The notes under the pieces are model-generated. The model was not told the DNA's origin, made no database searches, and saw nothing but the letters and a program-made list of their open reading frames with translations. Below, piece by piece: positions 23,202 to 34,015 of a stretch of DNA of 64,000 nt. The translations under genes were made by a program, and so were the position numbers. The stretch is from Calocera cornea HHB12733 (lineage: Eukaryota > Basidiomycota > Dacrymycetes > Dacrymycetales > Dacrymycetaceae). Numbering within the stretch: position 1 is the stretch's first letter; each line of letters opens with the position of its first letter. The stretch covers positions 27,209-91,208 of the forward strand of contig KV424043.1 of the NCBI GenBank assembly GCA_001632435.1, given 5' to 3'.

Positions 23202-23504
23202 ATGCCCTCCCCCAAGTCCTCCTTCAAGGGCTCGCTCTCTCCCCCCCTCCTCCCACAGCACGCCCCCCACCGCATAACGCCCGCCCGCACGAACCCCCGC
23301 GTCATCCTCGACCCCGCCCCTACGCTCCTCTCCCGCCTGCGCGGTGTACGTGCCTACCTCTGCCCGGGGGACGCGACGCCCCTTCTGATCCTCATGACGT
23401 TCTGTCTCTGGGCCTGCGTCCTCCTCGTCTCCACGGGCCTCGATATGGGCAAGAACGTCGCACTGGAATGGGTGGGTAGGGTCATCGGTTCGCTGCGCAT
23501 GTAG
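23202..23504 (+). CDS. small single-pass membrane protein, hypothetical
   Basis: A single exon of 101 codons beginning MPSPKSSFKGSLSPP. A Ser/Pro-rich, basic N-terminal 60 residues is followed by one hydrophobic segment (about residues 63-84, PLLILMTFCLWACVLLVSTG) and a short tail ending GSLRM. I do not recognise it. It is unrelated to the surrounding family and is GC-rich like the housekeeping genes. The frame is open far upstream, but the first ATG after the C-rich leader gives the compact product. Confidence 0.5.
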   Translation: MPSPKSSFKGSLSPPLLPQHAPHRITPARTNPRVILDPAPTLLSRLRGVRAYLCPGDATPLLILMTFCLWACVLLVSTGLDMGKNVALEWVGRVIGSLRM

Positions 23505-23932
23505 TCGCCGCATGAGAGGAGGAGACGCGCCGTGGTGGCGTTAGAGTCGGGTGGAACCTGGGCGGTCCCGTTCATCGATCGGCCACAGGCGTGTGCGCAC
23601 ATGGTGTGTGCTGCTAGTATGCTGTCAATGTCTTGCGGCTGCTCTCGTACAGTGTTGGGGATCAGAGAAGGATCCGGGAGGGGGACGGAGGACGGAGTCA
23701 CACCACGGGTTCAGGTGGTATGTCAGCGCTGGATAGCGTCTAACGACTTGCTCATGTTCATTTTACGGTCACGGTTCCCTTCATGGTCTCCCTTGTTTCT
23801 AATAATGGTAGCTCAAGCCTCTGGCGAGGCTGTTGTAGTCCCACAATAGCAGTACATCCTGCAATCTACATATATGCACATACTGTGTCAACAGCGTACG
23901 CCCGCCCTCGGCCCCCCAGGCTAACAAGTCTA
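23505..23932. other. convergent intergenic spacer
   Basis: Between the plus-strand small membrane-protein gene and the minus-strand P3. No gene seen. Confidence 0.4.
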
Positions 23933-24720
23933 CTAGATGACCGCCCAGCACATTGGGTCCTCGCCCACCCTCAGCGGAGCCTCCCCCGCGCAGCAGTCTT
24001 CCGGCACAACCTCGCTGTCGCAACAATTCAGTTCTCCGCACGTGACTCGCCACCGACTCACATGAGCGACGGGGTGAGTCGGTGCGTACCTCCAGGTGCA
24101 TTCGCCCTCGCCGTACGCCTCACCCATGAACGGCGCCCAGGCCAACCCGCGCAGCGTCTTCCCAACGAAGAAGGAGAGGACGATGTTGCCCTTGCGCGTT
24201 CCGAGCACCCATCGGCATTTGGTCGGCTTGGGAGCTTTGGGCTCTTTGGGCTCGGGCTCTTTGGGCTCCTTGGGCTTCTTGCCCCCAGGCCACACTTCAA
24301 CCTCCTCCGGGTCTTCCGGATCTTCTGGCTCTCCTGGAACATCCTCGTTGGGCGACAAAAGCTCGCTCCAATTCCGATACGCCATCACCCCCGCTTCCCA
24401 GCTCAACCCCACATCCGCCCCTCGACCAGTCCCCTCGCATACATGCACACTCGGCTTGGAGCGTGTGCGCAGGGAGAGCGAGAGATGGCCTAGGGAGGTG
24501 TTGGAGATCGCGAGATGGGAGAGCAGGCAGATGTGGGGGAACTTGTTCTTTGGTGGCTCAGGCTCGGGGGAGGGAGGATCGTCGGGCTCAAGCTCGAGGG
24601 AGTGAGGCGCGGGGGGTTCATCAGTGCGATGGTCGGGGCGGGGGTTGGCGGGCGGGACAGGCGCAGGAAGGGAGGACGACGGTATGTGGGTGACGAGGTG
24701 CAGCGTCCTCTCTGGCGGTC
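23933..24720 (-). CDS. cluster paralogue P3, diverged single A-like unit with Pro/Glu/Lys insert
   Basis: Unknown family, assigned to the cluster by pattern. The unit reads LGHLSLSLRT, CEGTGRG, MAYRNWSELL, NIVLSFFVGK and GECTWR. These match the opening strand, C-E-G-x-G-x-G turn, F-x-Y-x-x-W-x-x-L core, L-x-x-x-F-[YF] strand and G-x-C-x-W close of the other members. A roughly 45-residue insert between core and strand is built of repeated Glu-Pro and Lys-Glu-Pro steps. A last intron after GECTW in the same phase as P8 (24085 to about 24011) leads to a terminal exon ending at 23933. The start is unresolved. The frame stays open to 25147 without stops, but an acceptor-like 'gattggcag' near 24720 suggests the exon begins there. 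GC content is much higher than in the neighbouring paralogues. Confidence 0.5.
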
Positions 24721-25358
24721 TGCCAATCAGAGATGAGCACAAGCACCCCGACGTGCATACATGTACAGCCGACGCACCCTTGCGCGCTCTTGAACGCCCC
24801 CGCCCGTCTGCGCAACCACTCCACATCCCGTCTCTTAGCAGTGATCTGCATCTCTGTGTTTGTATTGCTCGTTCGGCCCATGGCTGCGCGCTGGGTATAT
24901 GTACAGCACCAGCCTGCCGCGCGGGCGGGACGGACGCGGGTAGGGGATCAGAAGCCCGTAACTTGGCCGGGGACGGTCGGGGACGGCCGGCCTTGCCCGT
25001 ACCCGAGGAGAGCGCCGGGGATGGAATTGGCGCTTGACGTAGGAGTGGCCGAGGTGATTGGGGCGTTAAGGGGGTGGTGCTGTACAGATTATCATTTGGC
25101 GGGCGGGCGATAGGCTGGACAGGGAGGGCAAGGACGATGGTGTGCACATGCGAGTACTACCATGGTTGCTCCCTATCACTATTTTCACGGGCAGATTGAA
25201 AACCTGGCTGCACAACGGCTCTCAGCAAAACCGCGCGCGCTCTTGATGTCTGTTATGCAGTGGTGACTCGATTGAGATGGTATCCATCACTGCCTACCAA
25301 CTGCACACTATGATCATGGACGAGACTACGATATTGGCACGGGCCCCTGAAGCCCGTC

Positions 25359-26000
25359 TTACGTCTCAGACTTCTGCACAAACGTCAGCAGATAAGTAGG
25401 GGTCGATTGCATCAACAAATATCTTACCTTCTCGTACCACTTGCATTCGCCCTGGATATCAAGCTCATACATGTAGTGAATGCCTAATGTCATCACCAGC
25501 CAACCGACCTCCTTCGGGACGTTGCTCAAATGTGCCTTGCTAGTGGCGTAGAATTTGACCAGCAACGTGTCCTTCGGCGCTTTCTCGATGCTGAACGTGT
25601 AGTCGCTCAACGCGCGCTGCGGCACGGTCAAGTCGGACCAGTCGTTGCAGTAGAACGTGAGCCCGCGGTTCGTCATTATCTCTGTGTTGTGCGCGTCTAT
25701 CGTGCTTTTGCCGATGCCTGTGCAGGATAGCTTGTCGTGGTCGGTATCCAGCGTCAAGTCCACTTTGCTGGATCCAACATGAAGTGTCACCTCGGCGCTG
25801 AGTGCCTTTACGGTCAGTGGATCATTGTCATTCAACGTATGCTCGTCAATCGTTCCGTAGTGCAAATCCATGCTGGACCAGACGGTGGTCAGGCAAGCAA
25901 GACGCGCGAGGGAACAAGAACCCGAGATAGCTTACTGGCGCTCGAGAGCCTCGGAGGCCTTCTCCTTGGCTGACTTCCCGTCTAGCGAGGGACTAGACAT
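25359..26000 (-). CDS. cluster paralogue P4, single C unit
   Basis: Unknown family. Three exons (26000-25936, 25872-25428, 25373-25359) give 174 residues. A 22-residue charged first exon (MSSPSLDGKSAKEKASEALE) leads to a linker and one C unit: HDKLSCTG, GLTFYCNDWSDL, YTFSIEKAPKDTLLVKFY, VGWLVMTLGIHYMYELD, QGECKWYEK. The final 15-base exon encodes KSET and the stop. It retains the first Cys and the closing G-x-C-x-W Cys but only one of the two Cys in the usual YSCxC. No A or B unit is present. No signal peptide is seen. Confidence 0.75.
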
Positions 26001-26800
26001 CTCGAAGGGTCGGTTGCAGAGAGCACTGGAGTAAGGGACACACGCGATGTCCGACAACCTCTTTTTGCAGAGTTCCCTTCTTATGTATGTCAATTTTGAC
26101 CTTGCGGATTGTCCGCGACGTCAGGTCCACTTTATGCCTCATGGATGTGTGGGCATTCTATAAGGATATGGCTTATCGACTTCCTAGCGGAAGTGAAAAA
26201 CGGACGCGGCGGAGTGACCAACAGCAGGGGCCGGTACATGGAACTGCCAACGTATCACTAGCTCGTTGATGGCGCTATATAAAAGTTCTCTCCGGCTGCT
26301 TGTCACTAGCGGCGCCGGTTTGAAGAAGTTCTTAGTTGCCGTAGACGGCCTGAATTGAAGTGCATCTAGTTCATGACGTGGACCCATTCTTGGTGCGCCG
26401 GAGATTGACAGACGCCGGTATGCCGCACGGGGAAAGTCGACTTTACAGGAAAGACATAATCAATAACAAATACGTTGGAAGCAGCGCCGAAACCACGGTT
26501 CCCGCCGAGAACGTGGAGTTTAATTTCCAAACGGGCTTTACTCGATCGATGTTCCAATATACAGTCCGTCCATCACCCGGCGTTTCTTCATAGGGTATCA
26601 GTGAGGTATCTAAAAGCCTATGCATACTCACTGTCAATTGGCAGTACTGTGATGCTTTCCCCAACATTTGGATACCGCAATACATTCTCGCATTTATAGA
26701 CGACAACAGTCATTCAACACAACTAAACACTACCAGTCCCAAAGCCGTTGAGGGGGTGATGCCAACTTCTGGCCCCAGTCTTAAAGCCGAAACAGGAAAT
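26001..26800. other. intergenic between P4 and P5, nothing identified
   Basis: AT-richer than the housekeeping DNA. It holds the P4 promoter on the minus strand and the P5 3' end. Short frames of 60-90 codons are not supported. Confidence 0.4.
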
Positions 26801-28462
26801 TCACTGAGATGCGTCAGATGAGATCACCATTTTGGGAGAGATTGACGAAATATGGACACACGTTCTTAGACCATTTGGTGGTACCGTCGACGGTCAGGTC
26901 CCCACTATAGCGGAAGATGCCCAGAGGCAGGTATCCGATTTCGAACGGATCGGTATTGGGATTCGTCTTGAAGTTGAGGAGGAACGTGACGAAGATCGTG
27001 TTATCCGGCCCGACCTTCCGAATTGTGAAGCCATACGTGTACCTGTCTGGGTCATAGTCGAGGTCGGCCCACTCTCCACAGTAGAACGTGGCACCCGAAA
27101 TCGAGATAGATTTGGCGTTACGGCTGCTTTTCGTGTTGTTGCCTTGGCTTGAGCTGGAATAGCCTTCATATTGCGTCCGCATAGCCAGGCTGACGGACTT
27201 GCCCACCATCAGCTTCAGGTTAGCGTCCGCCTTGGTCATTTCGCTAAGTGTGATCAGGTGGTAAGCATATTGGATCACGTTAGACAGGACAGACCTACAA
27301 CAGGTCTTGGGGATAGTACGCTCTGTGATCACGGTATGAGCCTCGATAGACGTTGAGAAGAGAGGTTCATCGCTTACGTGAATTTAATGGAGCCATCGAG
27401 ATTCAATGTGAGATGTGGCACAGCGGAAGTCGTGAATTGACCCAGATCGCGCCCCTTTTTCATCGGACCACCGTCAGACAGATCCTCATAGAGTGTGATA
27501 GTGAGCGCATTCTTTCCGTTTTCTGCATGGAAGCCAATGTGTTTCGTGTTGACTAGGTCGTCCACATTATTGAAGCTGAAGATCCCTCCGTCGACGATGT
27601 TGAAGGAAAGTGTACCCTTGGCAGATGTGGATTCGCACTCCATCTCAATGAGATCGGGGATGTACAGATCACTTTGCATGTAAAATCCTGGGCCGTCCTT
27701 GAGGCTGGTGACAATGTTGGCATCGACGCTCCTGGAGAATCTGCACATACATCAGCGATCTACTCCGATCACAGTAGAAGGGCCCCACGTACTTCTGGAT
27801 GAGAGAAAGATCTAATGGTTCAAGGGCCGTCAAGATCTCAGCGAGGTCGGCCATCGTCTCGTTGCTTGACTCGGCTCTCGGAAAGGAAACAAATCAGAAA
27901 ACGAAGCATACGTATTATGGACAGCAAGTGCATACCTGACCTGGCAAGAGCCACGGATAGACACACGACAGACCACGCCGTCTTTCTTATATTGGCCAAA
28001 AAGCTCCCTGTGGTCGTGGCCGTGTCCATGCTCGACGTAATAGAACGAGATCACTAGAGTGGCACCTTTCGTCTCGGCCTCGAAGGTGTACGCCTTGCCT
28101 TCATCTCCATCCCAGTCGTAGCTACTCTCATAGGAGAATTCGCCGCCTTTCTTCACCGTGCTGAAAGATCGACCAGAAGTGGTACCCACTCCATCAAACT
28201 GCAGTATCCTCCCTTGGACAGGGAGCGTCTTCATGGACAGCGAGACTTCAGAAGCCGATCTTCCACGTGTGATCATTAGGTACGAGACTTGAACTCGGTT
28301 CGAGAGACTGTCAAGCCGCTCAACAACTGGATCTGGAAACGTTCGGACAACATACTTGGACGAATCGACATCCTGGGCCATCTTGACGAGTCTATATCAG
28401 AAGGCTCAGACTGAAAACAATGACAGGTATATCATAGTTACGTACGGAGCTGGTGTAGCCAT
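26801..28462 (-). CDS. cluster paralogue P5, units A-B-C
   Basis: Unknown family; one of the best-preserved three-unit members. The first exon MATPAP (28462-28446) splices into LVKMAQDVDSSKYVV. The A unit follows: GEFSYESSYDWDG, LVISFYYVEHGHGH, LFGQYKKDG, IRGSCQ. After a linker (SSNETMADLAEIL) comes the B unit: GIFSFNNVDDLVN, KHIGFHAENG, LTITLYEDLSDGG, LGQFTTS, NLDGSIKFT. Then the C unit: TFYCGEWADL, YGFTIRKVGPDNTIFVTFL, IGYLPLGIFRYSG, VDGTTKWSKN. The stop TGA lies immediately after the last acceptor. The C unit has lost the YSCxC and closing Cys together (YSSSS and GTTKW), and B has GSIKF in place of G-x-C-x-F. A His/Asp-rich turn follows the A strand. No targeting signal is seen. Confidence 0.78.
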
Positions 28463-29420
28463 GACGGTGGACAGCTAGTAGAGAGGTTCGGTGTCGAGAG
28501 GAGGATGGGCGCGGAGGGCACTGATACAGCAGCTGACTGGCCTGTAGTCGAGCTTATATGCGGACTCGCACATCGAATGAATGGGACGCATAGTCTCATG
28601 TAGACACGCCATACAGCAGCGCCATGAGTCTCAAGGCATGCGCGCACCTCCGGCGCCGGCTTATCACAACATGCCGAAGGGTTGCGGAGACACTATGCCT
28701 ATCTCGGCCACCAGAAGGTCCCATCTCGTAGGAGCTGTCTGCCAAATGCAGCTCTCCATCCGAGCTTTCCATTCAAGTACCCCTCATACGCAATTGAATC
28801 AGAGTCCCCTTCGTTTGGCCGTCCATTGTAGAAGTTCCGATGCATCGGAGGTTCATTGGCACCGGTGTTCGCAAAGGAAGCCTCTTTGTAGGAACAACAG
28901 CAGTGACTCAGTGAATCAGGCATGAGATGGGTTGCGGGGCTCTGATCGGCATTGTCTGCTGAGCCTAGTATTGCGTATGATTCCAAGTCACAGGGCATGC
29001 TCAAGCGCGCTCGTTTGCTTCTCTTTGCCTTGAGATGCCGGCTGGTGGGAAGGAGCGAGCAAGGAGCGAAGACGGGATCAGATTACCCACCGTTTGATGA
29101 AGTCAAATTGGATCTCAACAAGCAATTCTGGCCGATAACGTTTGCTGCGTCTAACAAAGTCATAACACCATACACCTTCCGCTCTTCACGGAACAATTTC
29201 GCGAGAATGGTTGAGACTCCGTGATAAGGAAACCGGAGCAGAGGGACGTCGACGCAGGGGTGCGTTTGGCTGTTGACGGGGCGCTGTCGTTTGCAAACGC
29301 GTAAGGCGGGAGTAGTACAGACGGGTCTAGCTATCTAGGCACAGACAGGGCGCACAGACCATCCCCTACACTTAGGGCAGGTCTCTCATCACTCCGCTCA
29401 CTGGGTTGGCGAACGCAATG
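28463..29420. other. intergenic between P5 and P6
   Basis: No gene supported. The P5 TATA-like box lies at 28553-28560 (minus strand). Confidence 0.4.
28553..28560 (-). promoter_or_regulatory. TATA-like box of paralogue P5
   Basis: CATATAAG on the minus strand, about 95 bases upstream of the P5 start codon. Confidence 0.4.
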
Positions 29421-30453
29421 TCACTGAGACAAACCCAGTTGATTAGTAACTGTCCGAAACAGTCCGTTTCATGCTGACCGGCTTGGACCACTTGCAACTT
29501 CCATCGACAGTGAGAGTACCCTCGTAATGCAGCCCCTTCAGCGGCAACCATCCAATCTCAAACTGATAGCCGCTCGAGTCTGCCTTGAGAGTAGACAAGA
29601 AGGTGGCAAAAATCGTCTTCTCCCGTCCCACTCTCCTGAGCGTGAAGGTGTAGTCATAGTCATCGGAGGAGCCCAGCTGACTCCAGTCACCGCAGTAGAA
29701 GGTATCACCCGTGGTGGAAATAGATTTCGCAGTTTGGCTTTCTGCCTCGTTTTCACCTCGGCATACGCATGAACAGCCTTCATGGTTGGTTCTCATATAG
29801 AGCTGGACGGAGGTCCCGATCGCGATGTTGATATCGGCGATCACGGTGTCAGAAAGACTAAATGTCATTACAAAGGTCAGACTCATGACTACACGAGAGA
29901 TGGCACACGTACAAGACCAGCTCTGGGTACGTCGGACTGTTTGGATTGGAATGTTCATTAGGAGTTAGCACGAAACATGACGCGGAGACGTACGTGAATG
30001 AACAGAGGCCATCGAGATCGAGTCGGGTATAATCACGGTGTGCCCCAAGGTACTGACCGAGAGTGCGCCCACGTTGAGGTGTCTCCTCACCTTGGGACTT
30101 GTCTTCATAGAATGTAACCGTCAGAGCATCCGATCCATTCTCCGCATGACAAGTGATATGCTTGATATTGAGAAGGTCGCTAATATCTTCAAACCCGAAC
30201 GTTCCTTCATGCAAGAATGCCTCAGATACGGTACCTGACGCGGCGCTGGTGTCAGCGGAAAAAGATATGAGATCCGGAAGGGTGATATCTGTTGACATAT
30301 GGAACCGTAAGGGCGATGGAGCAGCGAAAATGGTGGCTGCGACAGTGTTGGGAAACCTGCTGCAGGGTCAGAGTTTGGGTTCTCCCAGTGAGTACGGGGG
30401 GAGCGCGACTCACTCGTGACCGCGGACGGCACCTGTTTCCCCTCCATAACCAT
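29421..30453 (-). CDS. cluster paralogue P6, units B-C
   Basis: Unknown family. After a short uncertain first exon (MVMEGKQVPSAVT, from 30453), a B unit reads NTVAATIFA, GTFGFEDISDLLN, KHITCHAENG, LTVTFYEDKSQGE, LGQYLGAH and LDGLCSFT. A C unit reads NHEGCSCVCRGEN, DTFYCGDWSQL, YTFTLRRVGREKTIFATFL, IGWLPLKGLHYEG, VDGSCKWSKP. The stop TGA at 29423-29421 follows the last acceptor directly. Both closing G-x-C motifs and the CSCVC pair are intact. The first-exon join needs a gtcgcg donor, so the start is tentative; an upstream exon could instead supply the N-terminus as in P1 and P5. Confidence 0.72.
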
Positions 30454-31409
30454 CGACGCCCTTTGCAGGGACGGTACGTTTGGAGCGAATGTATCTGGTC
30501 TTGACTCTTTCCAACAAGCTGAACAGAGGAGCGGTCATAAACGAGAGGGCTCAGCGGAGACATTGAAAGTGCGCACGCCGTCCCATCAACAGTGCTTCCG
30601 GTCCTGGGGAGGGATCTGGGTTAGAGTTGTTCGTTGGAAGCTGCTTGAACATACGGGGAATCATTCGCGTTGATCTTAGCGAAATGTTAGTCTTGGTACC
30701 AGTCGAATTCACAGCAATGAAGCTCACCAGTGGCATGGTCTGCCGAGTATAAGCTTGGGATAGAGCGGGTTGTGGAAAAAAACAGGCGGGTAATGGGTTG
30801 CACATCGCTGCATCCACGCGCTATATAAACAGTGAGGGAGGCGTGGGATTCACATGTGCAAGACATGCAGCGCGGCGAAGTGGCACGTTGTCCACGGAGG
30901 AGAAGATGCCAACGGATTGCGGGCACGCTATCCCCTGTATGCGATACCATGGAGAGAAATACAAAAGGGGTACTCGAGGCACACTCGCAACCGGAAGAAG
31001 GTGCAGAGCGCCGGATCTGTCCGAGCAGAAGTGCTAGGTCTGGGCTACTCGACTAGTCGGAGGTTGATAGTCACCGGTGTTCGAGCATGGGCACTGGAAT
31101 GGGCATCAAAGGAACCTCAGATAGCACCAGAAAGGATGGCTGTCCCTTGCGGGCAGAGGTCACCCGGCTTCGCAGAGTCGTGCGCTGCACCGGGGGACGC
31201 GACGGAACTGAAACGAAGTGCGGAGCCTTTTCGATGTGCCTCCATCCTCCCGGGATTTCATATGATGATGATGATACATATAACTTATTCGAGGTCGACG
31301 AACACCTTTCCTCTTCAGAATCACGAAACACCGCAAGCTCTCTATGGACACAATTTGACTCCTTGATCTGGCGCCAATCCCGGTACGCTACGGCCAATCT
31401 GCCGTTGTG
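30454..31409. other. intergenic between P6 and P7
   Basis: No gene supported. A plus-strand TATATAAA occurs near 30823, but no plus-strand gene follows it convincingly. The overlapping frames at 30.8-31.4 kb lack resemblance to anything nearby. Confidence 0.4.
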
Positions 31410-33204
31410 TTACTTCTGACAGTGATCATCGTCAATACGTTTGGACAAGGTGGAAAAGGGACTGTTCTAACCTTGTTCGACCACACACAACTTCCCTCGA
31501 CCTTCCAATTCTCCCGCAAGTCCTTGATGCCCATCCAGCCAATGGTATAAGTGGCTTCTTCGTTCGTCTCCTGAAATCGCACCAGATGCATTGCCTTCGT
31601 CGTTCTTTCGATCTTAAAGGAATAGTCATTTCCCCCCGAGACTGTGAAGTTGTACCAGTCGAGACAGAACAGCGTTAATCCCTTTTCGATAACGTGGATC
31701 GGTCCCGTGCATGCTGGTCCCTCCCTTTGACCGTCACCCTTGCAGTGATAGCCATCACGGTCCGTGAGGAGGGAGAAGTGGACCGTGGAGCTGCCTTTGT
31801 CCATGGTGATGGTACAGTCGAGCGCCGTAACTCTGTCACTGTCAGGGAATTAGCATAAATTTCAGGGTAGGAATACCCTGAACCCACTAGTCCGCTGGAT
31901 CTATCATGTATGGACTTTGCGAAGTGTGAGTGCCGTATCCATCCGCCAGGACTTCGCACTCACGTGAATTGACACTCGCCCCGGATATCAAGTTTGTTAT
32001 TCAGGAGATCGCCATTGTAGTCCCCGACAAACTGGGCCAAAACTTGTCCGAGCCTGGCTTTCCAATCGATCTTGCCAGACTTGAAGAGCAGTTCATAGAA
32101 CGTGACCGTAATGACGCCTTTCACGAGTGTAGCTTCGAAACATGAGTCCTTGATGTCGAAGAGTTCGTTGACGTTATTGTAGCTGAATGTACCGCTATGG
32201 CCAGGAATAGCGTGTTTCAGTGTACCTTCGATGAGTGTCACATCCATGCTGATGTCGATGAGGTCGTAGAGCGGAGATTCGCTAGTCATGGTGAACAGGT
32301 ACGGGCCTGCTGAGCACTTCTTTGCCTGCACGAACTGGACGCCAGACAGCAGATGTTCGGAGAAGCTGCTCCTCGTTTAGATAGCATGAAATGGGTGTAT
32401 AACACGGCACATACTTGGGTACATCGGTCTGCTCTACCGAAATAAGCACTGGGGTACTCTCTGCTCCGAAATCCTCGGGCCTGGATCATACGCGTAAGGT
32501 CTCTGCCTCGTAGGACTTCATGGAGAGCGATACGTACGATGAAGTCGGAGCAACATGCCTGAAAGGAACAACAGATTCCAATGAGACATATAGTTGGCTT
32601 TGAATAAGTCCCACTTACGTGAATGTGCATACACCATGAGCGAAGAGAAGCTGTCCCGCATGATCCTTGTTGTATTGACCAACGAGTTGCTTCTCTGATT
32701 CCTCTGACTTCGTGCGGTAGAAGTTGACGGTGAGAGCGCCTGCCCACGAGACTTCGGCATCGAAGCTGCATTCAACACCAACTAAATCGTCTTCCGTAGC
32801 GTACGAAAACCATCCGTCTCCTTCGAGGCAGTCCCTGGTGAAAAATCGGCCAGTTCCATGCCCTTCACAAAAGAGAAGAGAGCCTTGCTCCTCCGTCGTC
32901 TCCATTATGAAGGTAATCCCAGTCGCCTTCGAGCTGCGCTGGATCCAGATGTACGCCGCTTCGACCTTCTTGACCAAGCTACGGAACCGAGACAGTCAAT
33001 CAGTGCAAGAATATGCGGTGTAATGTCCACGTACTGAGACGCATCAACTTGAGTTCCCTTCCTAGGCGGTCATAGCTTCAGCAAGACAGCTTATACATCG
33101 GGCTCATGGCCCATATCGGACGTACTTGGGGATCACAGCGCTGGTCTTGAACAATGATTAGATGCAGTGACGTGTCACGAGAGAGGGTCTCTTACCAGTG
33201 ACAT
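31410..33204 (-). CDS. cluster paralogue P7, units A-B-C
   Basis: Unknown family. The first exons MSL and TSAVIP (from 33204) lead to an A unit: AYIWIQRSSKA, CEGHGTGRFF, DGWFSYATEDDLVG, LTVNFYRTKSEE, LVGQYNKD, AHGVCTFT. A small linker exon and STPVLISVEQTDVP follow. The B unit reads GTFSYNNVNELFD, ITVTFYELLFKSG, LGQVLAQF, IRGECQFT. The C unit reads DGYHCKGDG, LTLFCLDWYNF, YSFKIERTTKAMHLVRF, IGWMGIKDL, EGSCVWSNK. The terminal exon encodes Lys and the stop (31410). All three closing G-x-C-x-[FW] motifs are intact, unlike P5. Small-exon boundaries between 33125 and 32980 and between A and B are approximate. No signal peptide is seen. Confidence 0.75.
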
Positions 33205-34015
33205 ATTGGGGAATTGTGCTGGAGGTGGATATTGGTATAGTGGAAGATATGCGAGCGGGAGTGAGTTGGGGCCGAAGAGGTCTGAGCAAGGCAGGCTTTT
33301 ATAGAAATACGGGCTCAAACAGAGAGCGCAAGGTATGCCATATCGTGGATATGCTCCGATCCTCCGGTGAATAGGGCCGACTCCCGGTTAGTAGAGCACA
33401 CGTTGGACCAGTATCGGTACCCGTTCGTTGAGCCTTGTCCCCTTCAGTGAGGATGCGAACGAAAGATGTATCCGCCAACATCTTAATGTACGTTCCACAG
33501 TAGCTGGGACACTGCGACCCCACTCCATGGACTGATTGATAGGGCTAGTCCCCGGAGAGTCGGCGGTTTGAGAAGAGCCGGTCTTCCGAGAACGCGCCTC
33601 ACACAGGAGCGCACGAAGAACCGGAATCGTCAGAATCTACAGAAATCCTCTGCGGTTGCATCTTGGTCGTCTGAGGCGTGGCCACACCTGGTTTGCAGAG
33701 CTGGTTTGATGCAGCAAGCAGAAAGTGACTGAGCCAGAAGCCGTGTGAGGATGAGGTTGATGAGTGAAGAGACCCGGAACGGAGCCTTTTGTGCCGCCGG
33801 ACCTTCCGCGGCCGCGCGGCAACGCTCAAAGCGAGCAAGTAATTGTTGTGCTGTATTCAGCAACACAGATATCGTTTTCTATTTTGTTACAAATCGATGT
33901 TGACACTCTATTTGGTGCTCTTGCTCTTGATCATATCATTCGTTCATTTCAGCACCAAAGACCCAGTCAACCCTCCCTTGTCCACAGATGATGGAAGACA
34001 TTACGTCAAACGTCA
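33205..34015. other. intergenic between P7 and phosphoglycerate mutase
   Basis: No gene supported. It contains the P7 TATA box (33296-33303, minus strand). The GC-rich part at 33.6-33.85 kb carries only overlapping short frames. Confidence 0.4.
33296..33303 (-). promoter_or_regulatory. TATA box of paralogue P7
   Basis: TATAAAAG on the minus strand, about 95 bases upstream of the P7 start codon. Confidence 0.5.

Noticed and set aside
22815..23504. 229-codon frame starting upstream of the small membrane protein
   Set aside because: The upstream part is C-rich leader-like sequence; the ATG at 23202 gives a compact product.
23933..25147. 404-codon minus-strand frame as one protein
   Set aside because: The N-terminal 140 codons are low-complexity with no resemblance to the family, and an acceptor-like site near 24720 fits the intron pattern of the other paralogues. 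Only the 3' part is called.
30823..31366. Plus-strand gene downstream of a TATATAAA at 30.82 kb
   Set aside because: The frames there overlap in all registers, lack plausible splice junctions and resemble nothing nearby.
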